DNA from: Diphasiastrum complanatum
Lineage: Eukaryota > Streptophyta > Lycopodiopsida > Lycopodiales > Lycopodiaceae
Assembly: GCA_029204225.1 (NCBI GenBank)
Contig: CM055108.1
Location: 1,481,787 to 1,545,786 of the forward strand
Reading direction: 5' to 3'
Length of the DNA: 64,000 bases
Below, piece after piece: positions 12,890-24,739 of this stretch. The position numbers and the translations under genes are program-made. The notes below the pieces were generated by a model. It had not been told where the DNA came from. It made no database searches and saw only the letters and a program-made list of their open reading frames with translations. Every line of letters starts with the position of its first letter. Position 1 is the stretch's first letter.

Positions 12890-14750
12890 TCCTTGGATGC
12901 CTTGACCTTCAAACTTAGTTCTACACCTAATCTTCTATGTGCTTCCAAACTTAATGCTTTGGTAAAAATATCCGTTGTCATATGTTGCATTCTACAATAC
13001 TACAAGCTAACCTCTTTGTTGAGAACTTTACTTCTGACGAAATGATACTTCAGTTCAATGTGCTTACTCCTAGAATAAAATCTAGGGTTGGTTGATAAAA
13101 CAATCGCACTTTGATTATCACAAAATAATGATGTCGGGGCATATTGATTCAAACCGATATCTGAGAATAAGTTCTTAAACCAAATTGCTTCCTTTCTAGC
13201 TAGAGAGGCTGCGATATACTCTAATTCAGTGGAAGATAGAGCTATTGAAGATTGCTTGCGATTGTTCTAGGAAATTGGACCATTGTTGAGGAAGAATGTA
13301 AATCCGGAAGTGGATTTACGAGTTTCTACATTTCCTCCCAACTTGCATACGTGTAACCACTGAGTAAATTGAGTTTGTCATTGCTGACTACTCCATAACA
13401 AATGCAAAAGTCCATAGTAGCTCAAAGATATCTCATGACTATGATAAGAGCCTTGCAATGTGTTACACAAAGATTAGTCATAAACTAACTGAGAGAACTA
13501 ATTGCAAAAGCTATGTCTGGCCTGGTACAGATCATGGCATACATAAGAGATCCTATGATAGAATGGTAAGGATAGTCACGCATTTGCTGCTTCTCATAAA
13601 TTGTTTGGGGACACTAGTCCTTTGACAATTTGAGACCTGGTTCCATTGGTGAGAGAGCTAACTTGCAATTAATCAGATTTTATCTGACTAACATGTTGTA
13701 GATGTACCTATGTTGTGTAATGTAGACCAACTTCTATTTTCTGTCTCTGTGAATTTGTATACCAAGGCATAAATGAGCTTCGCCCAAATTGGTAAGGTCG
13801 AATTTGGAGGACAGCATTGTCTTGGCCTCTTTTATCAGATCGATACTGTTGTTAAAAAGCAATGTATCATCCACGTATAAAGTGATAATGATAAAAGGCT
13901 CTTGCACTACTTTGAAATAAACATTTGAATCTGAAGAGCTAGGTGTGTAGTTGTGATCAATAAGGAAAATATTAATCCTTTGAAACCATGCTCGAGCAGA
14001 TTGCTTCAAGCCATAAAGTGTCTTATGGAGTTTACACACATGATTGTGTTTACCCTTGATAATATAACCTTCGAGTTGTACCATATAAATGTCTTCTTTG
14101 ATAACTCCATTGAGATATGTTGTTTGTACATCCATTTGATGTATTTCCAAATCTGCTGCAGCGGCAAATGATAGAAAAGTCAAATAGAAGAATGCTTGAC
14201 TACTGGACTGAAGGTCTCAATGTAATCGTCGTTATATACCTAAGAAAATTCTATGGTGACAAGTCGTACCTTTCTCCTGTTGATGCTTCCATCTGCATTG
14301 TATGTGACTTTGAAAATCCATTTGCAATCAACTACGTTTCTGCTAGTAGGTAATTCGACAATTCCATGTTTGGTTCTTGATACAAGATGAATACTCTTTA
14401 TCCATAGCTTCTTTCCAGAGCTCTGAATCAGGTTGACTGAGTGCTTCTTGGACAGACGTCGATTCATGAACAAGGTAGGCTGCAAACTCGTCGATATACT
14501 GGTTAGGTGGTTTGCTTGCTCTTGAAGATCTTCTGGGTAATAGAGGAAGTTGATCATTTCCATCATACTGTAGTTACTGAACTACAACATCATAATCTTT
14601 TAATTCATCATTGATTTGTTGTTCGTCAAAAGTAGAAGAGCTTGTACCTTCAATGAGAATAGTTGACCGAGGAACCGGGAAGCTCAATGTGTTGGATGAA
14701 TCCGAAGAGTCAGCTATGTGGGCTTTACCTTTTCCCTTGAGGTCGATAAA
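12890..14750 (-). pseudogene. Copia reverse transcriptase and RNase H
   Basis: The reverse transcriptase begins with a CKWIFKVTYNADGSINRRKV block (around 14300) and continues in 14183-13734 with the motifs QMDVQTTYLNG, KTLYGLKQSARAWFQ and the catalytic YVDD (LYVDDTLLF), then FDLTNLGEAHLCLGIQI. Normal elements show MDVKTAFLNG at the first site. RNase H remnants follow toward 12890, with CDNQSAIVLSTNPRFYSRSK and HIELKYHFVR in another frame. Frameshifts near 14240 and several stops in the RNase H part disable it. Confidence 0.85.
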
Positions 14751-14960
14751 CTAATATTCGATAAAGATGACATCCCGGCTAGTGAATATCTTTGACTCGA
14801 TGGGATCGACAAACTTGTAGGCTTGATCTAAAGTAGTGTAGCTGATGAAAATACATTTGATACTCTGAAAGTCGAGCTTCTTCCCGAGATCACGAGGTAT
14901 CTGTGCAAAAGTAGTACATCAAAAAACTCGTAGGTTTAATAAAGAAAATTTGGTACCTGT

Positions 14961-15780
14961 TCAAACTTCTAATGGTGTTTTGTTTGAGAGACCTTTAGTA
15001 GGACATCTGTTTTGAATATAGGTTGCTATCGAAACAGCTTCAACCCAGAAGGACTTTGAAAGTGTCGCATGTGATAACATGCACTTTTCCGATTCAACTA
15101 AGGTCCTACTCTTTCTCTCAGCAAGACCATTTGAATGAGGCGAATAGGAGGTAATGTATTGTTGCTCAATGTCGTTGTTAAGACGATACTCCTTGAATTC
15201 GGTGGAAATGTATTCTCCCCCGTTATCTGACCTCAATGCTTTGATTCATTTGCCATCTCAACATGCTCTTTGAATTGTCTGAATTTGATGAAAGCTTCTG
15301 ATTTCTGTTTAATGAAATAAACAACTATTCTTCTGGAGAATTTGTCAATAAAAGTAATGAGATACTTTGCATCTAGCAATGAAGGAGTTTTCATAGGTCC
15401 ACATATATCTGTATGAACAACATCTAACAGACCTTTTGCTGCATGCCTATGGTTTGATCTAAAAGGAATCTTAGCTTACTTTCCAAAGATGCAGCTATGA
15501 CAGACAGGGAGATCGACCTTACCAGAAGGATAGTCGAGATCAAAAACCATGGAATGTCTCCTAAGCGATGATGCCATAGTAGTGATTTATTGACTAGAAC
15601 AGAGGTTTTCAAGACTTGGCTAGACTCAGAATAACAATGTGCCAATCTATATAAGTAACTCTGCCTCTTATTGAGTGCAAGAATCTTATTACTCCTATCA
15701 ATAATTTTGCATTGATCAGATTTGAATTCTACCTTATGACCTAAATCTATAATTCTACTTACTAATAACAAATTTGTAGA
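14961..15780 (-). pseudogene. Copia GAG-pre-integrase and integrase core
   Basis: 15771-15424 contains LLWHHRLGD, the pre-integrase zinc-binding pattern. 15236-14961 contains MRSDNGGEYISTEFKEYRL and SPHSNGLAERKSRTLVE, which hold the second Asp and the Glu of the DDE triad, followed by FWVEAVSIATYIQNR. The part with the first Asp lies in the broken stretch between the two (15240-15420) and is frameshifted. Confidence 0.85.
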
Positions 15781-15959
15781 GAGTTTAGGAACATATAAGA
15801 CCTTTGATAGTAGTTTGAATTGATCATCCTAGAATCGCAATCTTACAGTACCAACACCTTCAATAGTGTGAGTACTATTGTCAACAAGATGAACAAATTT
15901 CTTTGTGTTGTAAGGCATGTAGGAGTTGAAAAACTCATGTTGATTGGTCATGTGTTGAG

Positions 15960-16879
15960 TTGCTCCAGAATCAAGAAATCATGAATCCTCCAAAAATGTG
16001 CTTTGGTCTTTGACCATGAATGCACCTTCATCCACTTTGACCTGGGGAGATGATGAAACTGTGTTTGCTTGTTGATTGAGCTGTTTGGCTACATTCTTCG
16101 CTTGGAGAATTCGGCAATCCTTCATCTCATGGTTATTGTGCTTGCAATACCTACAAAACATCTTCTTCTTCGACTGTGGATTTGATGATTGTTCTTGACT
16201 TTGAGTTAGCTTTTGATTCGTTGCAACCTTCTTGGAGCTTTTCTACTTTTGTCGCTTAGAGCCTTTGATGACATATAGAGCCTGAGAGGAGGAAGTAGAC
16301 AAAATGTCTTGACTTCTTCTATTGTCTTCTTGCAGCAACATAGTGATAACTCTAGTAAGAGCTAAATCTCAATGTGCCGATATGATCATCACCCAGTTCT
16401 CATATGTAGAGGGTAAGCTTGAAAGCAATGTCATAATTGCATCTTGATCATCTATGACTAATCCGATAGCTGCCATCTGTTGCAAGAGATACTTAAACTG
16501 GTTAATGTGACTCTGAAGAGAATCACCATTAGACATCTTGAATGTGAAGAATTTCCTTTGTATATGTAACTTAGTAGTTACGTCCCTCAGTATCATATAG
16601 TGAGTTCAAGATGTCCCAAATTTCTTTTGAAGTTTTAGCTTCAGCTATATGTCCAATCTGTGTATCTGATATATTGAGGATAATAAGTGCAAAAGCTTTA
16701 CCATCCTTTGATTTCCACTTTGAGTCTTATGTGTCGTCTTCAAGTTTTACTTCTATATATGTAATAACATCCCATAACTCGTTGGCAATTAGCAAGGTTT
16801 TCATTTTAAATTTTTACAAATGATAATTGGATCCATTCAGCTTGTCCGCAATAAGACCAACTTTACTTTGAGAATCCAT
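15960..16879 (-). pseudogene. Copia gag with CCHC zinc knuckle
   Basis: The ATG at 16879 opens MDSQSKVGLIADKLNGSNY, closely parallel to the gag start at 54165. The middle part (16596-16369) has RKFFTFKMSNGDSLQSHINQ and QMAAIGLVIDDQDA, typical of UBN2-type gag. Near the end, CRYCKHNNHEMKDC is an intact CX2CX4HX4C zinc knuckle. Stops interrupt the frame between these blocks. Gag would form the virus-like particle that packages element RNA. Confidence 0.8.
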
Positions 16880-17073
16880 CTGAAACTTAGTCTGTCGATT
16901 GTATTGATGATGCTAAGATGTAGTAATGCCAACAACAAGAAATCAATTCTCTGATACTGAAACGATGAAAGGAACTAAAGAATATGATATCAATTTGATA
17001 TCATGAAGGATATCAAGTATTAGAGCTTTCGCTCTGATATCGAAATAGTATTAGGCCCTAAAGAAGAATCAAC

Positions 17074-17085
17074 GCTCTGATACCA
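17074..17085 (-). other. Copia primer-binding site (initiator-tRNA-Met type)
   Basis: TGGTATCAGAGC on the minus strand, the standard plant Copia primer-binding site. Two decayed look-alikes lie just downstream (17031-17040 and 16950-16959). Confidence 0.85.
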
Positions 17086-18216
17086 TATCAAAAATAGGAT
17101 AGATAATGTAATGCAAAAACTTCCTACTTCCAATGCATGACTATGCCTATCAAAAATTAAACAAAGCAGTAGTGATGAAAATCACATTTAATCTTTAGCA
17201 ACTAGCTTTGAAATCGCTAGATACTAAGTGATTACGTAGCCAAACATAAAGTATTGAATTCTCAAACAATTTCTATCAGTTACAAAAGCAATACAGAGAT
17301 GCATGCATTTTGACATATACTAAACACAATAAGAAGATAGTATTGATTCAGAAAAATAAAATCAGATGGTAATGAGTGCAAAACAATAGCGGATATAAAC
17401 TGCGCACTTTAAGTTGCCTTTGAGTAAATGAGAATAAGTCTGATAATAAGCAGCTCTGCTGATAAGCAGTAGCGCAATAGCAACTCTAAAATAAATCTCT
17501 AAAAAACTGAACTAGAATGCTCAAGAGAGTTCAAGCTTGAAAGCCTGATAGAGAGCTAATAACAATACTTTCTGATTATGAATGATCTGCTTGATAAGAG
17601 CGCAAGAAGTGTCGTGTAATAACACTCAACTCCTTTAAAATTCACAATGTTGATTCATTGCTTCCGAACTTGAAAAGAGATGTGTGAACAACTGATTTAT
17701 ATTAAGTAATTAGGTCATCAAATGCGATTGCCAGTTGGCTGGTGTTCGCTGGCAATCATGCGGTTCCTTCTCAGAAATTGATTGCTAATAAGCTGTGAAA
17801 ATTGGCCGTAAATAGTCTGTCTGCATAAATGAACTAAACTGTCACTCTGTAGAAATGAACTAAAACTACCATAGGCGACAATGTCGCAAAAAGGCTACAG
17901 TGTCGGCTTTTTTGTGAAAAAAGCGACAATGTCATAAAATCTCATTTTCTTAATATTGGGGTAGCCCCACACTTTGCCAGAGTCATTTCCTAACATTTGA
18001 GGCACTTTGATGCGACTCTGTATTTTTACTCGCAATTCCTGAGAGGCAAAAAATGTGACACTGTTGTCAAACTCCATGTATTTCTACAAACTGTGTAAAA
18101 ACACTTGTAAATCTGCAGACTGTGTAAAAACATGGGAAAAAAACCAGAACTGGATAAACAATGGATGAGGATTAAAACCGATTAGTCGATTAGTAAGCAC
18201 GAGAATAATCCAACAC
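17086..18216 (-). mobile_element. Copia 5' LTR, about 1.13 kb
   Basis: Starts TGTTGGATTATTCTCG at 18216 (minus strand) and ends at the primer-binding site. The first 532 bp are shared with the 3' LTR. The remaining part (17086-17684) has no partner in the element. Confidence 0.7.
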
Positions 18217-18749
18217 TCCTCACACCAAAGGTTCAAAAACATCGATATTTTTTACAACATTAGGACATACATATAAAAAAATCACTTAAAACTTTATAAA
18301 CAAATTAATGTTCACAAATTTTATGCCACATCAAATCATAGATTTACATTTGTCATTTTCAAAAAATCACAAAATTGTTTAAGAAGACATGGTCATTTTG
18401 TACCAATTTCAAATCATCTACATGTTTTATATCAAATCAAAACATAATTAATGCACCTTTGTCCTTTCAAAAAAATCACCAAAATTTCAAAGGAAACATG
18501 TCCTCTTGTACCAGAATGTCATATCAATCATGCTTTGTCCTTAAAAACAAAATGAATAAAAAAAAGTCTTGTCAGTCTTTATTTCTCCTTCAAAACGAAC
18601 TTAAAAATATTAGTCAAATCACAATTTTAATGTCATAATATGTCTTTTTCCAAGCATGATTTGAAAAGTTTACATTTTTATGGAACATGTGAATTACTAT
18701 CGTATTTTTATCTTGTTTTTTGCCAACTTAGACAACCTATCTATAATCT

Positions 18750-18860
18750 AGACCATTGAAGCCTTGGAGTCATTTGAGAAGTTGAAGAATGCTTTTATAT
18801 CCACATTGATTTTAAGAGCACTGAATTGCACAAGATCATTTATCGTGCATCGATAATCGG
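18750..18860 (+). pseudogene. Gypsy reverse transcriptase/RNase H junction remnant
   Basis: Encodes ALESFEKLKNAFISTLILRA and then SFIVH, matching the conserved Gypsy pattern F..LK..L..APIL followed by F...D. Stops follow immediately. It lies a few hundred bases upstream of an LTR of the same superfamily (19125-19645), so both may be relics of one element. The rest of 18217-19124 is AT-rich with no other recognisable content. Confidence 0.45.
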
Positions 18861-19124
18861 TATATCAAAGGGAAAATAAATCTGTTACCTAGATGACCTC
18901 GAAGTGGTTAGTTGGGGCACACAAATGTTTTTTACCTCACACCCAAGATCAAAATGTGGCACAACTGGAACTCATGGAAAAAGTGGTCTATTACTTGATC
19001 AAAATCTATCGGGAAGTCCGAAATAAAGCCATATCCATGAGGTGTCATGGGACCATCAACAATTTCAGTGGGGATACTATTGGGCTTTGCAAAATGCATC
19101 AATATATACTTAGCTAGATCAAAG

Positions 19125-19645
19125 ATCTACAAGTAGTGAATAAGTGTGAGGGATTTTGCACCCTGCGTGTGTAAGTCCAATGTGATGATTCCCACTCAAA
19201 TTCAAATTTAAAGAGAAAGGGAAATAGGAATTGGCCAATATGCATTGAGGCCAAGTGCCCTAAAATCCACTATATATAGTGGTACTTTGTAGTTCATTTT
19301 TCATGTTTAATCAAGAATTGGAACCTTTGCTATTGAATGTCCTTTCTATTTTTTCTGGCTCCATCTCTCATGTGTTGTTGTTATTTTGTTATTATTTGGA
19401 TTTGCATCTTCTTTCTATTTGTGTGAGAGAAAGAGAGAGAGAGAGAAAAAAAGTAAGCTTGATCTTGGGCATTAGGGTTAATGGATCGTAGCATTAGATG
19501 TTGAATCATAAGCATGCTGTGAATCTAAACATATACTCACTCTTTCTCATGAGATCGAACTACCATGTGACATGTTCGAATCCTCTTCATATCTAGAATC
19601 TATGCATGTGCTTAGGTTTAGGGTTGAAGATTGACATAAAAGTCC
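19125..19645 (+). mobile_element. Gypsy LTR fragment
   Basis: Aligns with the LTRs at 39970-40621 and 41240-41937 (shared landmarks: GTGTAAGTCCAA, CACTATATATAGTGGTACTTTGT, TTAGGGTTGAAG). Its first ~90 bp and a clean primer-binding site are missing. CTATATATAG at about 19270 is the probable TATA box. Confidence 0.75.
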
Positions 19646-21080
19646 CTACAATTAGAGTGGTGATGTGCTTGGACAATAACCTCTCACCTGAGCATGAACA
19701 TGTCTCAATGACATACTGACATCCAAAAATTACTCCCTTCAACCAGTAGAAGTAGTCATATTTATACACAAATTTAGGACTAATTGTAAACAAACAACAT
19801 ACATTGTAACTCCATGTAAATAAATAGCTTATAGTCCTTTATGGTCTTCTTAGGTTGCTTCGACTTCTAACATAACAACTTATAAAAATGACTTTACTTT
19901 GTCTCTCAACAATGACAACCGATATTCTATAGTCATGACTAAAACATACATAGAGGTGTTCTATTAGCAACTTGGCCTAACAATGAGTCCATTGGAGATG
20001 GCACTCAAGGAGATGCTATGATTGCAAAGGGTTGGTGCATCATTGGATGCATAGGGGATGATCTTTTGTTTGATGGTGATTTATCTTTTGTGGTTTGGAT
20101 ATATTAGGCCTACATGGACATAGGTGATATGAATTGTATTATGTTAGATGGTGCATATCTTGATGGCATGGACTACATGGTAGATGTTCTGTAGTTTGGC
20201 ATCACATCTTATTTCTTTTATACATCATTCTTTGATATACATGATGTAATTTATTGGTTGGATCTAGTTGAAGTTTAGTTTCACCACAAGTGGATAGATT
20301 CATGGGGAGCTTCAGTGGGTAATGGATACTTGTTTAGATGGTATGGGATAAATGTTTTTGATGGAGCTATCCTACCTAATATGTGAGGGATCATGGGTGA
20401 ATTTATTATCATGATGTTGGATCTTATTTACGTTCACTTTGGTTAGGATAACATGATGGATACAATGGTGAGATAAGTTTCGAGTGTGAAACCTATATAC
20501 TAACCAAATCAGAGTTGGCAACATCAAACATGGAAAGATTGAATTTGCATGGTTGCTATCATTAGTATATATGGAAAATTGGAGAGCTATGAAGGTATAC
20601 CTTATGATGAGATTCGCGTACATTCATTTGTTGAGTCTTTGGTAGACTTCTATGCATGGAGCATGGAAATGAATGAAGAATCAACTTGGATCGGCAAGAT
20701 AGGATGTCAGGGTAAAGTGGCTTGGAGCAGTGCTTTTTTTGTAAGATACATCAAAGATGAGGCTTGGACCACTCATTGGATCATGGGAGATCTAGGATGT
20801 TTTATGGAAGCATCTACTGGATATGCTTTGACTTGAGAGAATCTTGGTTACACGTGTGCCATTCTCGAGAACCTGACTTGGAGACCAGTGATGTAGCAAT
20901 CGATCTAAATGTGCCACATGTGCTGGTATGAAACATGTGTTGATACCATAGTTTGTGCAAGCTTGGTCATGCATTTGAAGTATTTCATTCATGTTGGTTT
21001 GAGTGTGGACTTGTATGTTACCTTTTCACAGTCGAAGTTTGGTTGATTATGCATATGCTATGTCAAGAAGCAAAGTAATA
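19646..21080. other. Intergenic DNA without a recognisable gene
   Basis: A 95-codon open frame at 20549-20836 has no family signature and is flanked by stops. Nothing else was recognised. Confidence 0.55.
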
Positions 21081-21200
21081 TTTATGCTTAGTGACTTGTT
21101 GATAATGTCCACTAGTTGTCTATCTAGTGAGGCTATAGTCTTTATGCTCAGTGACTTGTTGATAATGTCCACTAGTTGTCTATCTAGTGAGGCTATAGTC
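21081..21200. repeat. 60-bp exact tandem duplication
   Basis: Units 21081-21140 and 21141-21200 differ at a single base (TTAGTG versus CTCAGTG context). The period is a multiple of three, so a 20-residue peptide repeats in the open frame 21003-21209. A second imperfect duplication of about 40 bp follows (21268-21345, GTTAGCCTAGTAGAGAA twice). Confidence 0.95.
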
Positions 21201-21454
21201 TTATGGTGATCATAAGATTTCCTCAATGTTGCCCATTGATGTCATTTTTACAGGTTTGTGCTTGTAAGTGCTTGATAGGATGTTAGCCTAGTAGAGAAAT
21301 TGGTGCTTGATACGGTGTTAGCCTAGTAGAGAACTTGGCCATTACAATCCCAACTCAGTAGTCTAATGATATTCTAGCCATGCCAAACATAGTGTACCAA
21401 AATCATTGCATTCTACGATCACTACTTCTTTTGGAGGACTACAATGGGGAAGAT

Positions 21455-21745
21455 TGTTAGCCAATTTTTTAACATGTTAAATTGGCCTATATAGCCATTT
21501 GTCGACAAGGTCCCCAGTCTACCTGAATGAACTACCAAGACGTTTGACAAACAGATTGGCCTTAGAAGTGCCTTTGTAACTTGTATTTTTCTAGGATTGC
21601 CAAATTTTTTGTACATCAATGATGTAATTTTTTTTCCTATATGTATATAACGAGATGCTTGATATTTTTAAGGGTCTTCCTTCACCTAGGTGGAAATCAG
21701 ATACCAATCAATGTAGAGCATCATGTGATATCTCGTCGCCTTACC
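21455..21745 (+). mobile_element. Possible LTR start after a polypurine tract
   Basis: AATGGGGAAGAT immediately precedes TGTTAGCCAATTTTTTAAC, the arrangement of polypurine tract and 3' LTR start in plant retrotransposons. No partner LTR or coding domain was found, so the call is tentative and the right border a guess. Confidence 0.3.
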
Positions 21746-23440
21746 TTCATTGCTAAGCACCCTCACCTTCCGTAATTGGACTTATGCATAAAGAGTTTGC
21801 ATGCAATTGGACCATACCTTGATGTTGCCCTTCTAAAGGTAAATGCATGGTTATTTTGATGAAATGTGCCCTTAAATTTTCAATTGGGAATGCTGAATGG
21901 CTTTAAGGTGGTGTACCTTTTTTTTTTCTTGTGTAGCAAAAATGGAGAGACTTTTTCTCTTTTCTATTCTTTCCTTCATTCTTCATTTTTAAATGACATT
22001 GGCATTTGTACGTTAGTCATACAATTTTGGGTCTTTTCCACTTCTAGTATTCCTTTTTTGAAGGCCCATTACTTAATTTTTAAGGCAATTTTTAGAATGG
22101 CCCCATTTCTTGATAGGGTAATTGATTTTTCTCTTAATCATTGTCCTTCAATGAGTTACTCTGAAATTGCCTGTGTTTGGTTGATGTTGGGTCTTTTGGA
22201 TTTCCTTGGTCTTAGATTTCCTTTCAGGTGTCAGAGAGAAAGTTGTTTTACAAAAATTTCAAATATCTCAATATACTATAAAAATCCAAAGTTACATGGA
22301 TGGATTATGACATAGCCAACTAAAAAAACCTACATTAGAGCCACTTCTAAGTCTTTTTTAATTGAAATCTTCGGTAGTTCTTATGGACGAATTGGGACCC
22401 TCTTGATATGGGCTCTATAAGCCAAATTTGTGTCGGTCTTCTTATCATCTTTATATAAAAGGAGCATGAAACATTGCATAAAAAAACTCAAATTAGCTTG
22501 ATTTTGTGTGCTAAGAAATTGGCTAACATTTTGACGACTTCCATGGGGAAATGGTCCCTCCATGATGGACTCAAAGTCAACAAAAATCTTATTTGTAGTC
22601 AAATTCATATCTAGAATTCAATAGGCTCGATACACAACATCGTGTAGTGCTAACTACTCATAGTGAAGTTTGTGCTAAAATAATAAATGCGATCAATTTC
22701 AAAATGTGGCTAGAGATTTTCTTAGAAATTGCAAGTGAATGAATTTTTCTTTGTTTCTCACTCATTTTCTTAGAGATCTTCATAGATTCACATACTCACT
22801 CTTAGATATCATAGATATAGACCTGAAAGGTTGTTTCTAAAGAGATCTTTTGAAATATAAGACAGAGAAGATCTACTACACACACACAGATTAATGCACG
22901 TGACATCCCAAAAATTGCAACTAACTGCTGAAAGGCTTCCTTTCAAGGGCAACTCAGTATCTTTTTGTAAATGCACTCTACTTTCTAGCTCTGTGTTCCC
23001 TTTGAACAGGCCATTGTACATGCATAGTGGTTCATTGAGGATAGACGTTATTGATGTTGATCCACAGTTGTCAGGATTAAAGTCTAACTTTTGACAAGCC
23101 TATATTCTGATGACAGCTTGACAGTCAGAGAAAACTATATTTGCTTCATCTGAAACTACCACATGTTTCTTTTGACAAAGCTATCACAGTATACTACAAT
23201 ATAGGAGACGACTTCAGAAGACGAGTCGAACTGTTTTATTTACATTGTATTGTCATCATATCACACAACAAGTCAGATATAGAAACGTGGCATAACTTCT
23301 TATTGATGCGTCAACAACAAACATTATTTTTGAAACATAGAGCTTACACCATACATCTTTCAGTCTACACAATTTTCATCACTCTATATAACTTGAATGC
23401 AGTCGCTATGAATCCAAGAAGATATCACATAAGCAATTAA
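21746..23440. other. Intergenic DNA without a recognisable gene
   Basis: T-rich open frame 21866-22315 encodes an unlikely, Phe/Leu-rich product with no homolog recognised. No repeats beyond short A/T runs seen. Confidence 0.55.
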
Positions 23441-23586
23441 TATCTGCTCAGCTCCCTTATTCAGCCTACTGATAGACAACCATTGTGAGGAATTTGGGGT
23501 GCGATCAACATCATATCTTCTCAGCTCCCTTATTCAGCCTACTGATAGCAGCCAATGTCAGGAATTTGGGGTGTGATCAACATCAA
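23441..23586. repeat. 73-bp tandem duplication downstream of the MIZ1-family gene
   Basis: Units begin at 23441 and 23514 and share CTCAGCTCCCTTATTCAGCC and GGAATTTGGGGTG; they differ at several positions. Lies about 240 bp beyond the stop codon of the minus-strand gene, within or just past its likely 3' untranslated region. Confidence 0.9.
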
Positions 23587-23820
23587 GTCAATCACCTTAA
23601 TATTGCGACATAATAGCAATCGTTTCACAAGCAGAATGGCACATTTTACGTGCAAACTTGCACTTATTTGAATAGGATACTTTTTCCGCATATAGTTCCT
23701 ACAAGTCGAAAAATAGACGTCCATTGCGCACATCCGGCCATGAGCTGAACGATCTTTCAAGGCAGTGGTTTACGACCATCATAGTAGTATGTAAAGAAAT
23801 TCAATGGTTGATCTGAGATT

Positions 23821-24468
23821 CTAAGATCGCAGCAGAAATAAACTCAATTCTTGACGTGGGCCATCCTGTGGGCTTATCATGTGATATGACTCCGAATCAG
23901 CCGAGTTCACTACCCGCTCGTAGATAGCTCTCATGCAAATCGTATCTTCATCCTTGCTTGTACCAGTTTTTCCAGGTATCACAACCAAACCTACTGAAAC
24001 TTTACGAATCAAGCGCAAAAGCTTCTGATCAGCTCTTGAAGCCTCTCGCTTGACCGCAACACCTACCTCAGCACCGTTACAACACATGCTCCACACAGGC
24101 TCAGAAAAGATAGATTGTGACATTTGGCCAGCCGCGACCGGGGGTCGCACGCACTGCAGTAAAATCTGCAATGATTCTGATGACATCTCTTTCAGCAAAA
24201 CTGATGTAGGCATGGAAAATTCCAAGAGCAAAAGCGGTGGCTCTTTGACATTCTTTTGTATACAAAGGCTCATATTACCTTTGCGACAACCGAATATACT
24301 GCAAACCACATTAGGTCCAAGCACATCCGCTGTACCGTGGCTACTATCCCTTGATCTTCTGTTGTGTTCTGACGATTGTGCTGTTGTCGTGCCGCAATGA
24401 GGCACTACGGCTCCCATCAACCAGTCCCCTAAAGAGCTCCACAATGTAGATGTATGAAGAATTCTCAT
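23821..24468 (-). CDS. MIZU-KUSSEI1-like protein (DUF617/MIZ1 domain), intact single exon
   Basis: A 215-residue protein from the ATG at 24468 to TAG at 23821. The open frame extends five codons upstream from a TTG, but the ATG (MRILHTSTLWSS) is the plausible plant start. The MIZ1 domain (PF04759) fills most of the protein: VVCSIFGCRKGNMSLCIQ at about residues 52-69, PPLLLLEFSMPTSVLLKEM, then EPVWSMCCNG, GVAVKREASRADQKLLRL, MRAIYERVVNSADSESYHMI and the C-terminal ELSLFLL. Arabidopsis MIZ1 is needed for root hydrotropism and acts at the endoplasmic reticulum membrane; other family members are poorly characterised. Family genes are usually intronless, as here. The N-terminal region before the domain is short. 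Family assignment is strong; the particular paralog and role are not determined. Confidence 0.9.
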   Translation of the reverse strand: MRILHTSTLWSSLGDWLMGAVVPHCGTTTAQSSEHNRRSRDSSHGTADVLGPNVVCSIFGCRKGNMSLCIQKNVKEPPLLLLEFSMPTSVLLKEMSSESLQILLQCVRPPVAAGQMSQSIFSEPVWSMCCNGAEVGVAVKREASRADQKLLRLIRKVSVGLVVIPGKTGTSKDEDTICMRAIYERVVNSADSESYHMISPQDGPRQELSLFLLRS

Positions 24469-24731
24469 AATGCTGGCGATCAACTTGCCACACTACACAA
24501 CTAAAAGACTGAATAAAAAGGGAAGACGAAGAGAGGAAGCAACGGCAGCAGGAAGAAGAGAGAAGAAGAATGCAGAATGATTGAATGATTGGAAGGGAAG
24601 AGCAAATAGTAGCATTTCTTGCGCGCTAAAACTAGAACGTAGATTCAAAAATTCAAAATTATTAAATGAAATTGGAGGGAAAGCCCTTGAAAAATGCGAT
24701 CGCACTTGGGGATAGCCCCGAGAGCATTAAG

Positions 24732-24738
24732 TTATAAA
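24732..24738 (-). promoter_or_regulatory. Possible TATA box of the MIZ1-family gene
   Basis: CTTTATAAC on the minus strand about 265 bp upstream of the ATG, preceding a pyrimidine-rich leader (24484-24660) typical of a plant 5' untranslated region. Position and motif only. Confidence 0.3.
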
Positions 24739-24739
24739 G

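Larger units (their letters stand above)
12326..18216 (-). mobile_element. Ty1/Copia LTR retrotransposon, minus strand, decayed
   Basis: Read from right to left: 5' LTR (18216-17086), TGGTATCAGAGC primer-binding site, gag with a zinc knuckle, integrase, reverse transcriptase with YVDD, RNase H, a polypurine tract (AAGAGGGAG beside 12873) and the 3' LTR (12872-12326). The domain order integrase before reverse transcriptase is diagnostic for Copia. The two LTRs share about 540 bp that align well, but the 3' LTR lacks the last ~600 bp of the 5' one. Stops and frameshifts occur in every domain. Its gag resembles that of the element at 54165-55095. Confidence 0.9.

Noticed and set aside
21866-22315. 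149-codon open frame rich in Phe and Leu
   Set aside because: No family signature and T-rich composition explains both the openness and the hydrophobicity.
24050-24400. 116-codon plus-strand frame
   Set aside because: It is antisense to the MIZ1-family gene and mirrors its codons.
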